The notes: generated by a model not told the origin, from the sequence alone. Shown: positions 36,459 through 44,753, numbered from the stretch's first letter. The stretch: DNA of 64,000 nucleotides from Pseudolabrys sp. (GCA_029980465.1 JARYIJ010000001.1:1302001-1366000); one strand, 5' to 3'. Made by a program: numbers and translations.

Positions 36459-36563
36459 GATGCGCTTCCGTTTGTCTTTGCAGAGGTGACGTCAGGCGAG
36501 GCGCGAACTGTGCCCGATCGCGCCCGGTGCGTCACCCGCCGGGCCGGGCACCTCTTGCAGTAA

Positions 36564-36581
36564 TTATAAGCTTGCTTATAA
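36564..36581 (+). promoter_or_regulatory. MarR operator candidate
   Basis: A perfect inverted repeat TTATAAGC-tt-GCTTATAA, AT-rich inside GC-rich DNA, 28 bp before the marR ATG. The size and symmetry match MarR-family operators. It lies between the divergent dehydrogenase and marR-emrAB genes. Confidence 0.75.
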
Positions 36582-36608
36582 TAAGCTGACCTACAAAGAG
36601 AAGGCGCG

Positions 36609-37085
36609 ATGACCCCGGTTTCCAGAAACCGCGAATATGCATTCAGAATCATGGACGTAGCGCGGATGCTGCGAACCTATGCGGACCAGCGCGCCCGTCA
36701 GCTCGGCATTTCGCGCGCGCAGTGGACCGTGCTGGTGCGGCTCGACCGCGCGGAAGGCCTCAAGCAGTCCGAGCTGGCCGACATCATGGAATTGCAGCCC
36801 ATCACGCTGACCCGGCTGCTCGACCGCCTCGCCGCCAACGGCCTGATCGAGCGCCGTCCCGACCCCCACGACCGGCGCGCCAACCGGCTCTACCTGACGC
36901 CCGCCGCCCGCCCGCTGCTCGAGCGCCTCGGCGCGCTCGGCTCCGAGATGATGGACGGCGTGCTCGCCGGATTCGACCGCAAGGACGTCGAGCGGATGCT
37001 CGTCGACCTCGACGCGGTGAAGACCAATCTCAAGGCCGCGATCGGCCGCGACAATGATCAAACCCAGACCGCACTGGCAAAGTGA
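36609..37085 (+). CDS. MarR family transcriptional regulator
   Basis: 158 residues. The winged helix is GISRAQWTVLVRLDRAEGLK, LADIMELQPITLTRLLDRL and the wing RPDPHDRRANRLYLT. The DxRxxR wing signature is intact. It is 1 bp from the efflux adaptor gene and so almost certainly represses its own efflux operon via the palindrome at 36564. AGAAGG lies upstream of the ATG. Confidence 0.93.
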   Translation: MTPVSRNREYAFRIMDVARMLRTYADQRARQLGISRAQWTVLVRLDRAEGLKQSELADIMELQPITLTRLLDRLAANGLIERRPDPHDRRANRLYLTPAARPLLERLGALGSEMMDGVLAGFDRKDVERMLVDLDAVKTNLKAAIGRDNDQTQTALAK

Positions 37086-37086
37086 C

Positions 37087-38229
37087 ATGAGCGACAACGT
37101 TGTGAAGATTGTGCCCGAAGCCAAGCGGACCGGCGAAGGGACGCCACCGGCGGATGCGAAGACAGCCGCCGCCGCGCAGCCAGGCGGCCGCAGGAAGCTG
37201 CGCACGCTGTTGCTCGTCGTCATCCCGCTGGTGCTGGTCGTTGGCGGCGGCCTCTTCTACCTGCTCGGCGGCCGCTACGTCTCGACCGACAATGCCTATG
37301 TCGGCGCGCAGAAGGTGCTGGTGACGCCGGACGTCTCCAGCAAGGTGCAGAAGATCCTGGTCAAGGAAGGCCAGCACGTGAAGGTCGGCGACGAATTGTT
37401 CGAGCTCGACCCGGTGCCCTTCCGCCTGGCGCTGGAGCAGGCGGAAGCCAAGCTCGGCGAGGCGCGCACGCAATACCTCAACGACAAGACCAACCTCGCC
37501 TCGCTGACGCAGCTCACCGAGCTTGTGCAGAAGAACGTCGACGTGAAGCGGCGCGACGTCGAGCGCAAGATGCAGCTCGTCGAGCGACAGGCCGGCGCGC
37601 AGGCTGACCTCGATAGCGCGATCAGCGACCTGGTGGATGCGCAGTTGCAGGCGCAGTCGACCAAGCAGCAGCGTGACAACACCCTCAACGCCCTGAAGGG
37701 CGACCCAAACTTGCCGCTTGAGCAATTCCCCGCCTACGCGCAGGCCAAGGCCGCCTACGACGATGCCAAGCGCAATCTCGACCACACCGTGCTGCGCGCG
37801 GCAATCGACGGCACGGCGACGCAGGTCGACAACATCCAGCTCGGCCGCTACGTGACGGCCGGCTCACCCGTATTCAGCATCGTCGACGACGCCGCGCCGT
37901 GGGTCGACGCCAATCCGAAGGAGACCGACATCACCTACCTGCGGGTCGGCCAGAAGGCGACGATCAGCGTCGACAGCTTCCCGGACAAGACCTTCACCGG
38001 CACCGTGCAATCGGTCAGCCCCGGCACCGGCGCGCAGTTCTCGATCCTGCCGCCGCAGAACGCCACGGGCAACTGGGTGAAGGTGGTGCAGCGCGTTCCG
38101 GTCCGCATCGTGTTCGACAAGGGCCAGGACCTGCATCTGCTGCGCGCCGGGATGAGCGTCAACGTCGACATCGACACGCACCACAGCCGCATCCCGTTCT
38201 TCGGCCAGGCTCAAGCTACGCCGAAATAA
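37087..38229 (+). CDS. emrA: HlyD/EmrA family efflux adaptor
   Basis: A 380-residue membrane-fusion protein. The cytoplasmic N-terminus is followed by one helix at about 42-62 (LLLVVIPLVLVVGGGLFYLL). Then come a biotinyl-lipoyl-like segment (KVQKILVKEGQHVKVGDELF), a long coiled-coil region from about 110 to 210, and the second lipoyl half with DGTATQVDNIQLGRYV. It bridges EmrB to an outer-membrane channel. Located between marR and emrB with 1-bp gaps on both sides. Confidence 0.92.
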   Translation: MSDNVVKIVPEAKRTGEGTPPADAKTAAAAQPGGRRKLRTLLLVVIPLVLVVGGGLFYLLGGRYVSTDNAYVGAQKVLVTPDVSSKVQKILVKEGQHVKVGDELFELDPVPFRLALEQAEAKLGEARTQYLNDKTNLASLTQLTELVQKNVDVKRRDVERKMQLVERQAGAQADLDSAISDLVDAQLQAQSTKQQRDNTLNALKGDPNLPLEQFPAYAQAKAAYDDAKRNLDHTVLRAAIDGTATQVDNIQLGRYVTAGSPVFSIVDDAAPWVDANPKETDITYLRVGQKATISVDSFPDKTFTGTVQSVSPGTGAQFSILPPQNATGNWVKVVQRVPVRIVFDKGQDLHLLRAGMSVNVDIDTHHSRIPFFGQAQATPK

Positions 38230-38230
38230 A

Positions 38231-39787
38231 ATGAATACCGCCGGCACCATCGATCCGGGGCGGCGCGCGCTGGTCACGGTCTGCTGCATGACCGCGACCA
38301 TCATGCAGGCGCTCGACACCACGATCGCCAACGTCGCGCTGCCGTACATGCAAGGCTCGCTGTCGGCCTCGCTCGACCAGATCAACTGGGTGCTGACCTC
38401 CTACATCGTCGCCGCCGCCATCATGACGGCGCCGATCGGCTGGCTGGCCGACCGCTTCGGCCGCAAGCGGCTGTTCATCATCTGCGTGATCGGCTTCACG
38501 GTGTCGTCGCTGCTGTGCGCGCTGTCGCAAAACATCCTGCAGATGGTGCTGTTCCGCCTGATGCAGGGCATGGCGGGGGCGGCGCTGGTGCCGCTGTCGC
38601 AATCGGTGATGCTCGACGCCTACCCGCCGGAGGCGCGCGGCAAGGCGATGGCGATCTGGGGCATGGGCGTGATGCTCGGCCCGATCATGGGCCCGACCTT
38701 GGGCGGCTGGCTCACCGACAACTACTCCTGGCACTGGGTGTTCCTGATCAACCTACCGATCGGCGTCGGCACCGTGCTCGGCATGATCTTCTTCATGACC
38801 GAGACCGAGAAGAACCACGATCTGCGCTTCGACTGGTTCGGCTTCATCGCGCTCGCCGTCGGCATCGGCGCGCTGCAGGTGCTGCTCGACCGCGGCGAGC
38901 AGGTCGGCTGGTTCGACGCGTCCGAGATCTGGGCCGAGGCGATCATCTCGGCGTTCGGTTTCTATTACTTTCTCGCGCATTCGCTGACGACGGACGAGCC
39001 GTTCGTCCGCTTCGAGCTGTTCGCGGACCGCAACTTCGTCTCCGGCTGCATCTTCATGGTCATCATCGGCGTGGTGCTGTTCGGCACCATGGCGCTGGTG
39101 ACGCCGTTCATGCAAAACGTGCTCGGCTATCCGATCCTGACCGCCGGCATGCTGCTCGGCTCGCGCGGTGTCGGCACCATGCTGACCATGATGATGGCGC
39201 CGCAGCTCATGCGGCGCTTCGAGTCGCGCTATCTTATTCTCATCGGCCTCATTCTGGCGGCGATCACGCTCTACCAGATGACCGACTTCACGCTCGACAC
39301 CCCGCCGCTGACCATCGTGCGCATCAGCGTCGTCCAGGGCGTCGGCCTCGGGCTGCTGTTCGTGCCGATCACCAACGTCGCCTTTGCCACGCTACCTTTT
39401 CACCTGCGCACCAGCGGCACGGCGATCACCACGCTGGTACGCAACATCGGTTCGTCGATCGGCATCTCGATGGTGATCGCCAACCTCACCAGCAAGACCA
39501 CCGAGATGCACGCGCGGCTTGTCGAGAACGTGACGCCGTTCAATAACGCGCTGCAGTTTCCCGACGTCGCCTCGATCCTCAACACCGCGACCGACACCGG
39601 CCGCGCCATGCTCGACGCCATCGTGACCCAGCAGGCGGCGGTGATCGCCTACGCCAATGTCTTCAAGTTGCTGATGGTGCTGACGATCGCCGCAATGCCG
39701 TTCGTGCTGTTCATCGCCACGGTGCGCCGCGCCACGCCCAGGGATGCCGAAGCGGCCGAGGAAGCCGCCCACCTCGCGCTGGACTGA
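38231..39787 (+). CDS. emrB: DHA2 family multidrug exporter, EmrB type
   Basis: A 518-residue MFS proton antiporter with fourteen predicted helices. The DHA2 motif LDTTIANVALPYMQGSLSAS is at about 20-39, motif A is GWLADRFGRKRLF, and the motif C helix is GMGVMLGPIMGPTLGGWLTD. Starts 1 bp after emrA. With EmrA it should export hydrophobic or phenolic toxic compounds, which suits an organism that degrades aromatics. Confidence 0.94.
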   Translation: MNTAGTIDPGRRALVTVCCMTATIMQALDTTIANVALPYMQGSLSASLDQINWVLTSYIVAAAIMTAPIGWLADRFGRKRLFIICVIGFTVSSLLCALSQNILQMVLFRLMQGMAGAALVPLSQSVMLDAYPPEARGKAMAIWGMGVMLGPIMGPTLGGWLTDNYSWHWVFLINLPIGVGTVLGMIFFMTETEKNHDLRFDWFGFIALAVGIGALQVLLDRGEQVGWFDASEIWAEAIISAFGFYYFLAHSLTTDEPFVRFELFADRNFVSGCIFMVIIGVVLFGTMALVTPFMQNVLGYPILTAGMLLGSRGVGTMLTMMMAPQLMRRFESRYLILIGLILAAITLYQMTDFTLDTPPLTIVRISVVQGVGLGLLFVPITNVAFATLPFHLRTSGTAITTLVRNIGSSIGISMVIANLTSKTTEMHARLVENVTPFNNALQFPDVASILNTATDTGRAMLDAIVTQQAAVIAYANVFKLLMVLTIAAMPFVLFIATVRRATPRDAEAAEEAAHLALD

Positions 39788-39824
39788 TCTTAGAAGTAGA
39801 GCACTTTGGGAATGCGGCTGCGCT

Positions 39825-39937
39825 CCCTCTCCCGCTTGCGGGAGAGGGTTGGGATGAGGGCATTCCAATTCTCGAAATTCAAGAGTCCTCATCCGCACGC
39901 CTTCAGCGGGCGACCTCTCCCGCCGAGCGGGAGAGGT
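39825..39937 (+). repeat. Gene-less inverted pair of the two-hairpin palindrome
   Basis: Left element 39825-39861 (CCCTCTCCCGC-tt-GCGGGAGAGGG then TTGGGATGAGGGC). Right element 39886-39937 in inverse orientation (TCCTCATCCGCACGCC, then CTCTCCCGCCGAGCGGGAGAG). Only 24 bp separate them. The layout equals the flanks of the DUF559 units but with no gene inside. The right element codes for the C-terminus of the CoA-transferase. Confidence 0.85.
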
Positions 39938-41076
39938 GAAGAAGGTGGCTCGCCCAGAAACTCCTTTCGAACCTTGTCCGTGTGCGCGCCGAGCGCCGGC
40001 ACCGAGCCGTAACTGCGCTCCTCGCCGGCCCAGACCGGCGCCGGCGCCGGGGTCGACACCGGCCCGGTCGGCGCGCCAACCGTGATGCGGCGCAGATGCG
40101 GATGCTTCTGCAGCAGCGCCGTGTCGTTGACGCGGGCGAAGGCGATATCGGCCTCCTCGAGCCTGTCCATCAGCGGGACGACGTCGATCGCGCCGAACAC
40201 CTTGGCGACGATGCCGTCGGTCATCGGCCGGTTGGCGACGCGCGCCGAGGCGGTCGCATACATCGGATCGGTGCCGAGCCCGGCGTCGCCCAGCACCTTC
40301 TCGGCCAGCACCCGCCACTCGCGGTCGTTCTGGATCGAGATGAGGATGTCGGCGCCGTCGCGGGTCGTGAACACGCCGTAGGGCGAGATGGCGACGTGGC
40401 GCAGCCCCATACGCTTGTAGGGCCGCCCGCCGTCCTCGTAGAGCAGCGGCACCGTCATCCACTCCGCCATCGAATCGAACATCGATACGGAAATCTCGGC
40501 GCCCTCGCCCGTTTTGCCGCGGCGGATCAGCGCCTCGAGAATGGCCTGATAGGCGTTGAGGCCGGCGGCGATGTCGACCACCGAGGCGCCGACGCGGGCC
40601 GGCGCCTCCGGGCCGCCGGTCACGAACGCGAGCCCTGACTCGGCCTGGATCAGGAGATCGTAGGCCTTGCGCTGCGCATAAGGCCCGGTTTCGCCGTAGC
40701 CCGAGATTGAGGCGCAGATCAGTTTCGGATAGTCCTGGCGCAGCCGCGACACGGCGAAGCCGAGCTTGGCCAGCGCGCCCGGCTTGAGGTTCTGCACGAA
40801 CACGTCGGCCTTCGCCAGCATCGCCTCGAACAGGCGCTTGTCGTCCGCCCTGGTGAGGTCGAGCACGACCGATTCCTTGCCGCGATTAAGCCAGATGAAA
40901 TGCGTGCTCTCGCCGTGGATCAGGTGGTCATAGTCGCGGGCGAAATCGCCTTCGGGGCGCTCGACCTTGATGACGCGCGCGCCGGCGTCGGCCATGTGGC
41001 AGGTGCAATGCGGCGCGGCCACCGCCTGCTCGACGGAAACGACGAGGATGCCGGAGAGGGGGAGAGTGCCCATCAT
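39889..41076 (-). CDS. CaiB/BaiF family CoA-transferase
   Basis: A 395-residue family III CoA-transferase. GILVVSVEQAVAAPHCTCHMADAGARVIKVERPEGD at the N-terminus and DLTRADDKRLFEAML are typical; the catalytic Asp is expected in the ..YDLLIQAESGLAFVTGG region near 155-170. The last 20 residues or so (EPPSSPLPLGGRG..) are encoded by a palindromic repeat and are not part of the fold. The start is ATGATG; upstream, GGGGAGAGG comes from another palindrome. Last gene of the SDR-MaoC-acyl-CoA dehydrogenase cluster. Confidence 0.9.
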   Translation of the reverse strand: MMGTLPLSGILVVSVEQAVAAPHCTCHMADAGARVIKVERPEGDFARDYDHLIHGESTHFIWLNRGKESVVLDLTRADDKRLFEAMLAKADVFVQNLKPGALAKLGFAVSRLRQDYPKLICASISGYGETGPYAQRKAYDLLIQAESGLAFVTGGPEAPARVGASVVDIAAGLNAYQAILEALIRRGKTGEGAEISVSMFDSMAEWMTVPLLYEDGGRPYKRMGLRHVAISPYGVFTTRDGADILISIQNDREWRVLAEKVLGDAGLGTDPMYATASARVANRPMTDGIVAKVFGAIDVVPLMDRLEEADIAFARVNDTALLQKHPHLRRITVGAPTGPVSTPAPAPVWAGEERSYGSVPALGAHTDKVRKEFLGEPPSSPLPLGGRGRPLKACG

Positions 41077-41481
41077 TTACCTCTCCCCGCTTGCGGGGAG
41101 AGGTCGGACCGCGGAGCGGTCCGGGTGAGGGGGCACGCCCGCATGTAATGCTTTCACGATTGTCTCAAGAACGCCGTCCATATTGCTCATCACATCATTG
41201 TTCCAGAAGCGTGGCACCCGATAATTGTGATCGATCAGCCATTGGTCCCGCAGTCGATCAGCCTGATTGTCCGCATGCTGTCCGCCGTCAAGCTCAACGG
41301 CCAATCGAGCCTCTCGGCAAACAAAGTCGACCGTGTACGGCCCGACCGGCTCCTGACGCACAAATTTGAATCTGGAGAGTGAGCGGTTGCGAATGCGATT
41401 CCAAAGACGATTTTCAGCATCCGTCGAATTTTGACGGAGCTGGCGGGAGCGCGCCGTCCGAATTGGCCTGGCCTTACGCAT
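41077..41481 (-). CDS. DUF559 domain protein (Vsr-like endonuclease fold)
   Basis: 134 residues. DUF559 signatures are QLRQNSTDAENRLWNRIRNR, then EPVGPYTVDFVCREARLAVE, LDGGQHADNQADRLRDQWLI and RFWNNDVMSN; the ELDGGQH core resembles the PD-(D/E)XK/Vsr active site. The last 20 residues are encoded by the palindrome at 41080-41133. The stop TAA touches the CoA-transferase ATG. The upstream palindrome (41491-41545) lies 10 bp before the ATG. A second, broken copy is at 26834. Function unknown; perhaps DNA nicking or repeat mobilisation. Confidence 0.88.
   Translation of the reverse strand: MRKARPIRTARSRQLRQNSTDAENRLWNRIRNRSLSRFKFVRQEPVGPYTVDFVCREARLAVELDGGQHADNQADRLRDQWLIDHNYRVPRFWNNDVMSNMDGVLETIVKALHAGVPPHPDRSAVRPLPASGER
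41080..41133 (+). repeat. Two-hairpin palindrome inside the DUF559 3' end
   Basis: CCTCTCCCCGC-tt-GCGGGGAGAGG, inner hairpin CGGACCGCGGAGCGGTCCG and tail GGGTGAGGGGG. Read on the minus strand, it ends GCGGGGAGAGG three bases before the CoA-transferase ATGATG, so it serves as that gene's Shine-Dalgarno. Confidence 0.85.
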
Positions 41482-41490
41482 ACGGCGACA

Positions 41491-41545
41491 CCCCCTCACC
41501 CGCCCGCCTATGGCGGGCGACCTCTCCCCGCAAGCGGGGAGAGGT
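41491..41545 (-). repeat. Two-hairpin palindrome upstream of DUF559
   Basis: CCCCCTCACCC, inner hairpin GCCCGCCTATGGCGGGC, then CCTCTCCCCGC-aa-GCGGGGAGAGG: the inverse of 41080-41133. On the minus strand the tail GGGTGAGGGGG precedes the DUF559 ATG by about 9 bp. Confidence 0.85.
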
Positions 41546-41572
41546 CAGAGTGCCAAACCGCTTGCGGAGAAA

Positions 41573-42757
41573 TCAATACGACCGCGGCAGGCCGAGCACG
41601 TGCTCGGACAGATAGGACAGGATCAGGTTGGTCGAGATCGGCGCGACTTGATAGAGCCGTGTCTCGCGGAACTTGCGCTCGATATCGTATTCCTCGGCAA
41701 AGCCGAAGCCGCCGTGCGTCTGCACGCACATGTCGGCCGCGGCCCACGATGCATCGGCGGCCAGCAGCTTCGCCATGTTGGCCTGCTCGCCGGGCTGCGC
41801 GCCGGCATCGTAAAGTCGCGCCGCCTCATGCACCATCAGCTCGGCGGCGCGCATCTGCGCGTAGGCGCGCGCGATCGGAAACTGCACGCCCTGGTTCTGG
41901 CCGATGGCGCGGCCGAACAGCTCGCGGCTCCTGGCATAGGCCGTCGCTTTGTCGATGAACCACTTGGCGTCGCCGATGCATTCCGATGCGATCAGGATAC
42001 GCTCGGCGTTCATGCCGCCCAGGATGTAGCGGAAGCCCTTGCCCTCTTCGCCGATCAAATTCTCGGCGGGCACGCGCAGGTCTTCGAAGAACACCTCGGT
42101 GGTGGCATGGTTCATCATGGTGCGGATCGGCTTGATGGTCAGGCCCTGCGTCGGCTTGCCGTCCTTGCCGCGCATCTCGACGATGAAGACCGACAACCCT
42201 TCAGTGCGGCTTTTGACCTGGTCCTTCGGCGTTGTGCGCGCCAGCAGCAGCATCAGGTCGGAATATTCGGCGCGCGAGGTCCAGATCTTCTGGCCGTTGA
42301 CGACATAGGCGTCGTTGCCGTCACGCCGCGCCGTGGTGCGCAGCGACAGCGTATCGGTGCCCGAGGTCGGCTCGGTGACGCCGAACGCCTGCAGCCGCAA
42401 TTCGCCCGATGCGATCTTCGGCAGGTAGCGGCGCTTCTGCGCCTCGCTGCCATACCGCAGGATGGTGCCCATCGTGTACATCTGGGCATGGCAGGCCGCG
42501 CCGTTGCAGCCGGCTGCATGAATTTCCTCCATGATCGCCGAGGCGGCGCGCATCGGCAGGCCGCTGCCGCCGTAATTTTCCGGGATCAGCGCGGCGAGGA
42601 AGCCGGCTTCCGTCAGGGCCTTGACGAAGGCCGACGGATAGGCGCGCTCGCGATCGAGCTCGCGCCAGTATTCGCCGGGAAAATCGGCGCACAGCGCACG
42701 CACGGAATCGCGGATTTGCGCAAGGTCGTCGTCACTGTGAGCAACGGAATCCTGCAT
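41573..42757 (-). CDS. Acyl-CoA dehydrogenase
   Basis: A 394-residue FAD flavoenzyme that introduces a 2,3-double bond in acyl-CoA. The family signature is seen in LQAFGVTEPTSGTDT, TARRDGNDAYVVNGQKIWTSRA and QTHGGFGFAEEYDIERKFRE. The catalytic base position near 370 in this family falls in the EEYDIERK stretch. The ATG at 42757 is chosen since the frame upstream lies in a palindromic repeat. It is between MaoC and the DUF559 insertion; substrate unknown. Confidence 0.93.
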   Translation of the reverse strand: MQDSVAHSDDDLAQIRDSVRALCADFPGEYWRELDRERAYPSAFVKALTEAGFLAALIPENYGGSGLPMRAASAIMEEIHAAGCNGAACHAQMYTMGTILRYGSEAQKRRYLPKIASGELRLQAFGVTEPTSGTDTLSLRTTARRDGNDAYVVNGQKIWTSRAEYSDLMLLLARTTPKDQVKSRTEGLSVFIVEMRGKDGKPTQGLTIKPIRTMMNHATTEVFFEDLRVPAENLIGEEGKGFRYILGGMNAERILIASECIGDAKWFIDKATAYARSRELFGRAIGQNQGVQFPIARAYAQMRAAELMVHEAARLYDAGAQPGEQANMAKLLAADASWAAADMCVQTHGGFGFAEEYDIERKFRETRLYQVAPISTNLILSYLSEHVLGLPRSY

Positions 42758-42772
42758 GATCGCTTCTTCTCT

Positions 42773-42860
42773 GTCATGCCCGGCCTTGTGCCGGGCATCC
42801 ACGCCTTACAGGCACTTGACACTAAAGACGTGGATGGCCGGGACAAGCTCGGCCATGACG
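42773..42860 (+). repeat. Intergenic palindromic repeat
   Basis: GTCATGCCCGGCCTTGTGCC with ..GGGACAAGCTCGGCCATGAC; inner arms ATCCACGCC and CGTGGATGG. It separates the MaoC stop from the acyl-CoA dehydrogenase start in the same operon. Confidence 0.8.
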
Positions 42861-42862
42861 CC

Positions 42863-43735
42863 CTATATCGTCACCTCGGCGCGACCATTGTTGATGGCTA
42901 CGATATCGCGTTCGACGACACGCGCGCGGTAGCTGATGACATTGCCGCCATTGCTTTTGTCTCGCCACATCTCGGTGCGGATCGTTTCGCCCGGAAAGAC
43001 CGGCGCCGAAAAGCGCCCCGCCATCGCCGTGAGCCGCGCCGGATCGTAGCCGCAGACGGTCCTGAGGATGGCATGGCCCGCCACACCGAAGGTGGCAAGG
43101 CCGTGCAAAATCGGCCGCGGAAAGCCCGCCGCTTTGGCGAAACCCGGCTCGGCATGCAGCGGATTGATGTCGCCCGACAATCGATAGATCAGTGCCATTT
43201 CCGGCCGCGTCGGCAGGTCGCAGAACAGATCGGGAGCACGGCCGGGCAGCGGATGCGGCCCCGGCGCCTCGCGTTTTGGGCCGCCGAAGCCACCGTCGGC
43301 GCGGCAGAATGTCGTCTGCCTGAGCGTGGCGATAACGTCGCCGCTCGTCCTGTCGATGACCTGGCGCTCCGAGAACACCAGGGCGCCCTTGCTTTCGCCT
43401 TTGTCGATCACATCGACGATGCGGCTGCGGCCAACGATCTCGCCGTGCGGCGCGAGCGGCTTGTGCAGGACGATCGCCTGCTCGCCATGCACGACCTTGT
43501 TCCAGGTGACGCCGCTGTCCGGATTACGCAGCCAGTACGGAGAATAGCCGAGCACGCAGGCGAAGGTCGGCAGCGCCTTGAGATTCTTCTCATAAACGAA
43601 AGCGAGCTCATGCTCGTTCGTCGGGTCCTGGCCGAGGCCAAGCCCCAGCGCGTAGAGGATCGCGTCTTTGTCGGTGTAGGTGTGCTCGACGTCCGGAATC
43701 CTGAGAGCGAGCAGCCTGTCGTAGTCGATGGGCAT
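42863..43735 (-). CDS. MaoC-like hot-dog dehydratase
   Basis: A 290-residue double hot-dog enoyl-CoA hydratase. An N-terminal FAS1-like dehydratase domain (TFACVLGYSPYW; VVHGEQAIVLHKPL) precedes the C-terminal MaoC domain, whose hydratase-2 motif reads YRLSGDINPLHAEPGFAKAAGFPRPILHGL with catalytic Asp and His. The ATG at 43735 gives MPIDYDRLLAL; the longer frame enters repeat DNA. It would hydrate the enoyl-CoA made by the neighbouring acyl-CoA dehydrogenase. Confidence 0.9.
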   Translation of the reverse strand: MPIDYDRLLALRIPDVEHTYTDKDAILYALGLGLGQDPTNEHELAFVYEKNLKALPTFACVLGYSPYWLRNPDSGVTWNKVVHGEQAIVLHKPLAPHGEIVGRSRIVDVIDKGESKGALVFSERQVIDRTSGDVIATLRQTTFCRADGGFGGPKREAPGPHPLPGRAPDLFCDLPTRPEMALIYRLSGDINPLHAEPGFAKAAGFPRPILHGLATFGVAGHAILRTVCGYDPARLTAMAGRFSAPVFPGETIRTEMWRDKSNGGNVISYRARVVERDIVAINNGRAEVTI

Positions 43736-43835
43736 CGCTGTTACGGTGTCCTCAATGTTCGCTCCCCGGACGCGGCGCAGCGCGCAGCAAAGCGGAGTGA
43801 TGCGCTGGGCCCGGGACATGCACGCGACGGCAGCA

Positions 43836-44753
43836 TCAAATCGGGTCCCATGCGAACACGTCGCCGGAGCGATCGAGCGGCGTCAGCGACGGGCCGAACG
43901 CGCCCTTGAGCTGCTCGTCGAGCGCGGCGGGCGTCCAGCCTTCCGAGCGATGAATGACGCGGATCGGCCGCGGCTGGCTGAACAGAAACACCTCGTTGTT
44001 GCGCACCGAGAAGATCTGGCCGGAAATGCCATCGGCGCGATCGGACGCCAGATAGACGACGAGCGGCGCGATCTTTTCCGGCGTCATCTGCTGGAGCCGG
44101 GCGACGCGCTCCTTCTCCCTGTCTGTCTCGGCCGGAATCGAGCCGATCATGCGGCTCCAGGCAAACGGCGCGATGCAGTTCGAGCGCACGTTGTAGCGCT
44201 GCATGTCGAGCGCGATGCCGCGCGACAGCCCGACGATGCCGAGCTTGGCCGCCATGTAGTTGGCCTGGCCGAAATTGCCGATCAGGCCCGAGGTCGACGT
44301 CATGTGGACGAAAGCGCCGGAATTCTGCTCGCGGAACAGGCCGGCCGCCGCGCGGCACATGTTGAACGAGCCGTGCAGATGCACGGAGATGACATCCGAC
44401 CAGTCCGACCAGCTCATCTTGTGGAAGATACGGTCGCGCAGGATGCCGGCGTTGTTGACGACGATATCGACGCGGCCGAACGCCTCGAGCGCCGACTGCA
44501 CGATCCGGTCGGCGGCCTGCGGCTCGGCGATGCTCAGCGTCGAGGGGATCGCCTTTCCGCCGGCCTTCTTGATCTCGTCGACGACCTGCTGCGCCGGCCC
44601 AACGTCGGCGCCGGCGCCGTCGAGGCTCGCGCCGACGTCGTTGACGACGACGCTCGCGCCTTCCCGGGCCAGCATCATCGCGATGCCGCGGCCGATGCCA
44701 CGCCCGGCGCCGGTGACGATGGCGACCTTGCCGGCGACGATGCCTTCACTCAT
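43836..44753 (-). CDS. SDR family dehydrogenase, MFE-2-like 3-hydroxyacyl-CoA dehydrogenase
   Basis: 305 residues. TGAGRGIGRGIAMMLAREGASVVVND is the cofactor site (14-39), NNAG is near 97, and the catalytic Tyr/Lys are in FGQANYMAAKLGIVG. A C-terminal extension of about 50 residues after the usual SDR end (WTPAALDEQLKGAFGPSLTPL) resembles the dehydrogenase unit of peroxisomal multifunctional enzyme 2. With MaoC it would complete hydration and oxidation of an acyl-CoA. First gene of the minus-strand operon. Confidence 0.9.
   Translation of the reverse strand: MSEGIVAGKVAIVTGAGRGIGRGIAMMLAREGASVVVNDVGASLDGAGADVGPAQQVVDEIKKAGGKAIPSTLSIAEPQAADRIVQSALEAFGRVDIVVNNAGILRDRIFHKMSWSDWSDVISVHLHGSFNMCRAAAGLFREQNSGAFVHMTSTSGLIGNFGQANYMAAKLGIVGLSRGIALDMQRYNVRSNCIAPFAWSRMIGSIPAETDREKERVARLQQMTPEKIAPLVVYLASDRADGISGQIFSVRNNEVFLFSQPRPIRVIHRSEGWTPAALDEQLKGAFGPSLTPLDRSGDVFAWDPI

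Noticed and set aside
39825..39937. CRISPR array
   Set aside because: The repeats are inverted palindromes with different spacing, only two units, and no cas genes are nearby.
41080..41545. Insertion sequence with terminal inverted repeats
   Set aside because: There is no transposase; the only protein is a DUF559 domain. I report it as a palindrome-nuclease unit instead of calling it an IS.
41510..43909. 799-codon plus-strand frame opposite acyl-CoA dehydrogenase and MaoC
   Set aside because: Shadow frame: it covers two recognisable genes and a palindromic repeat and has no family signature.
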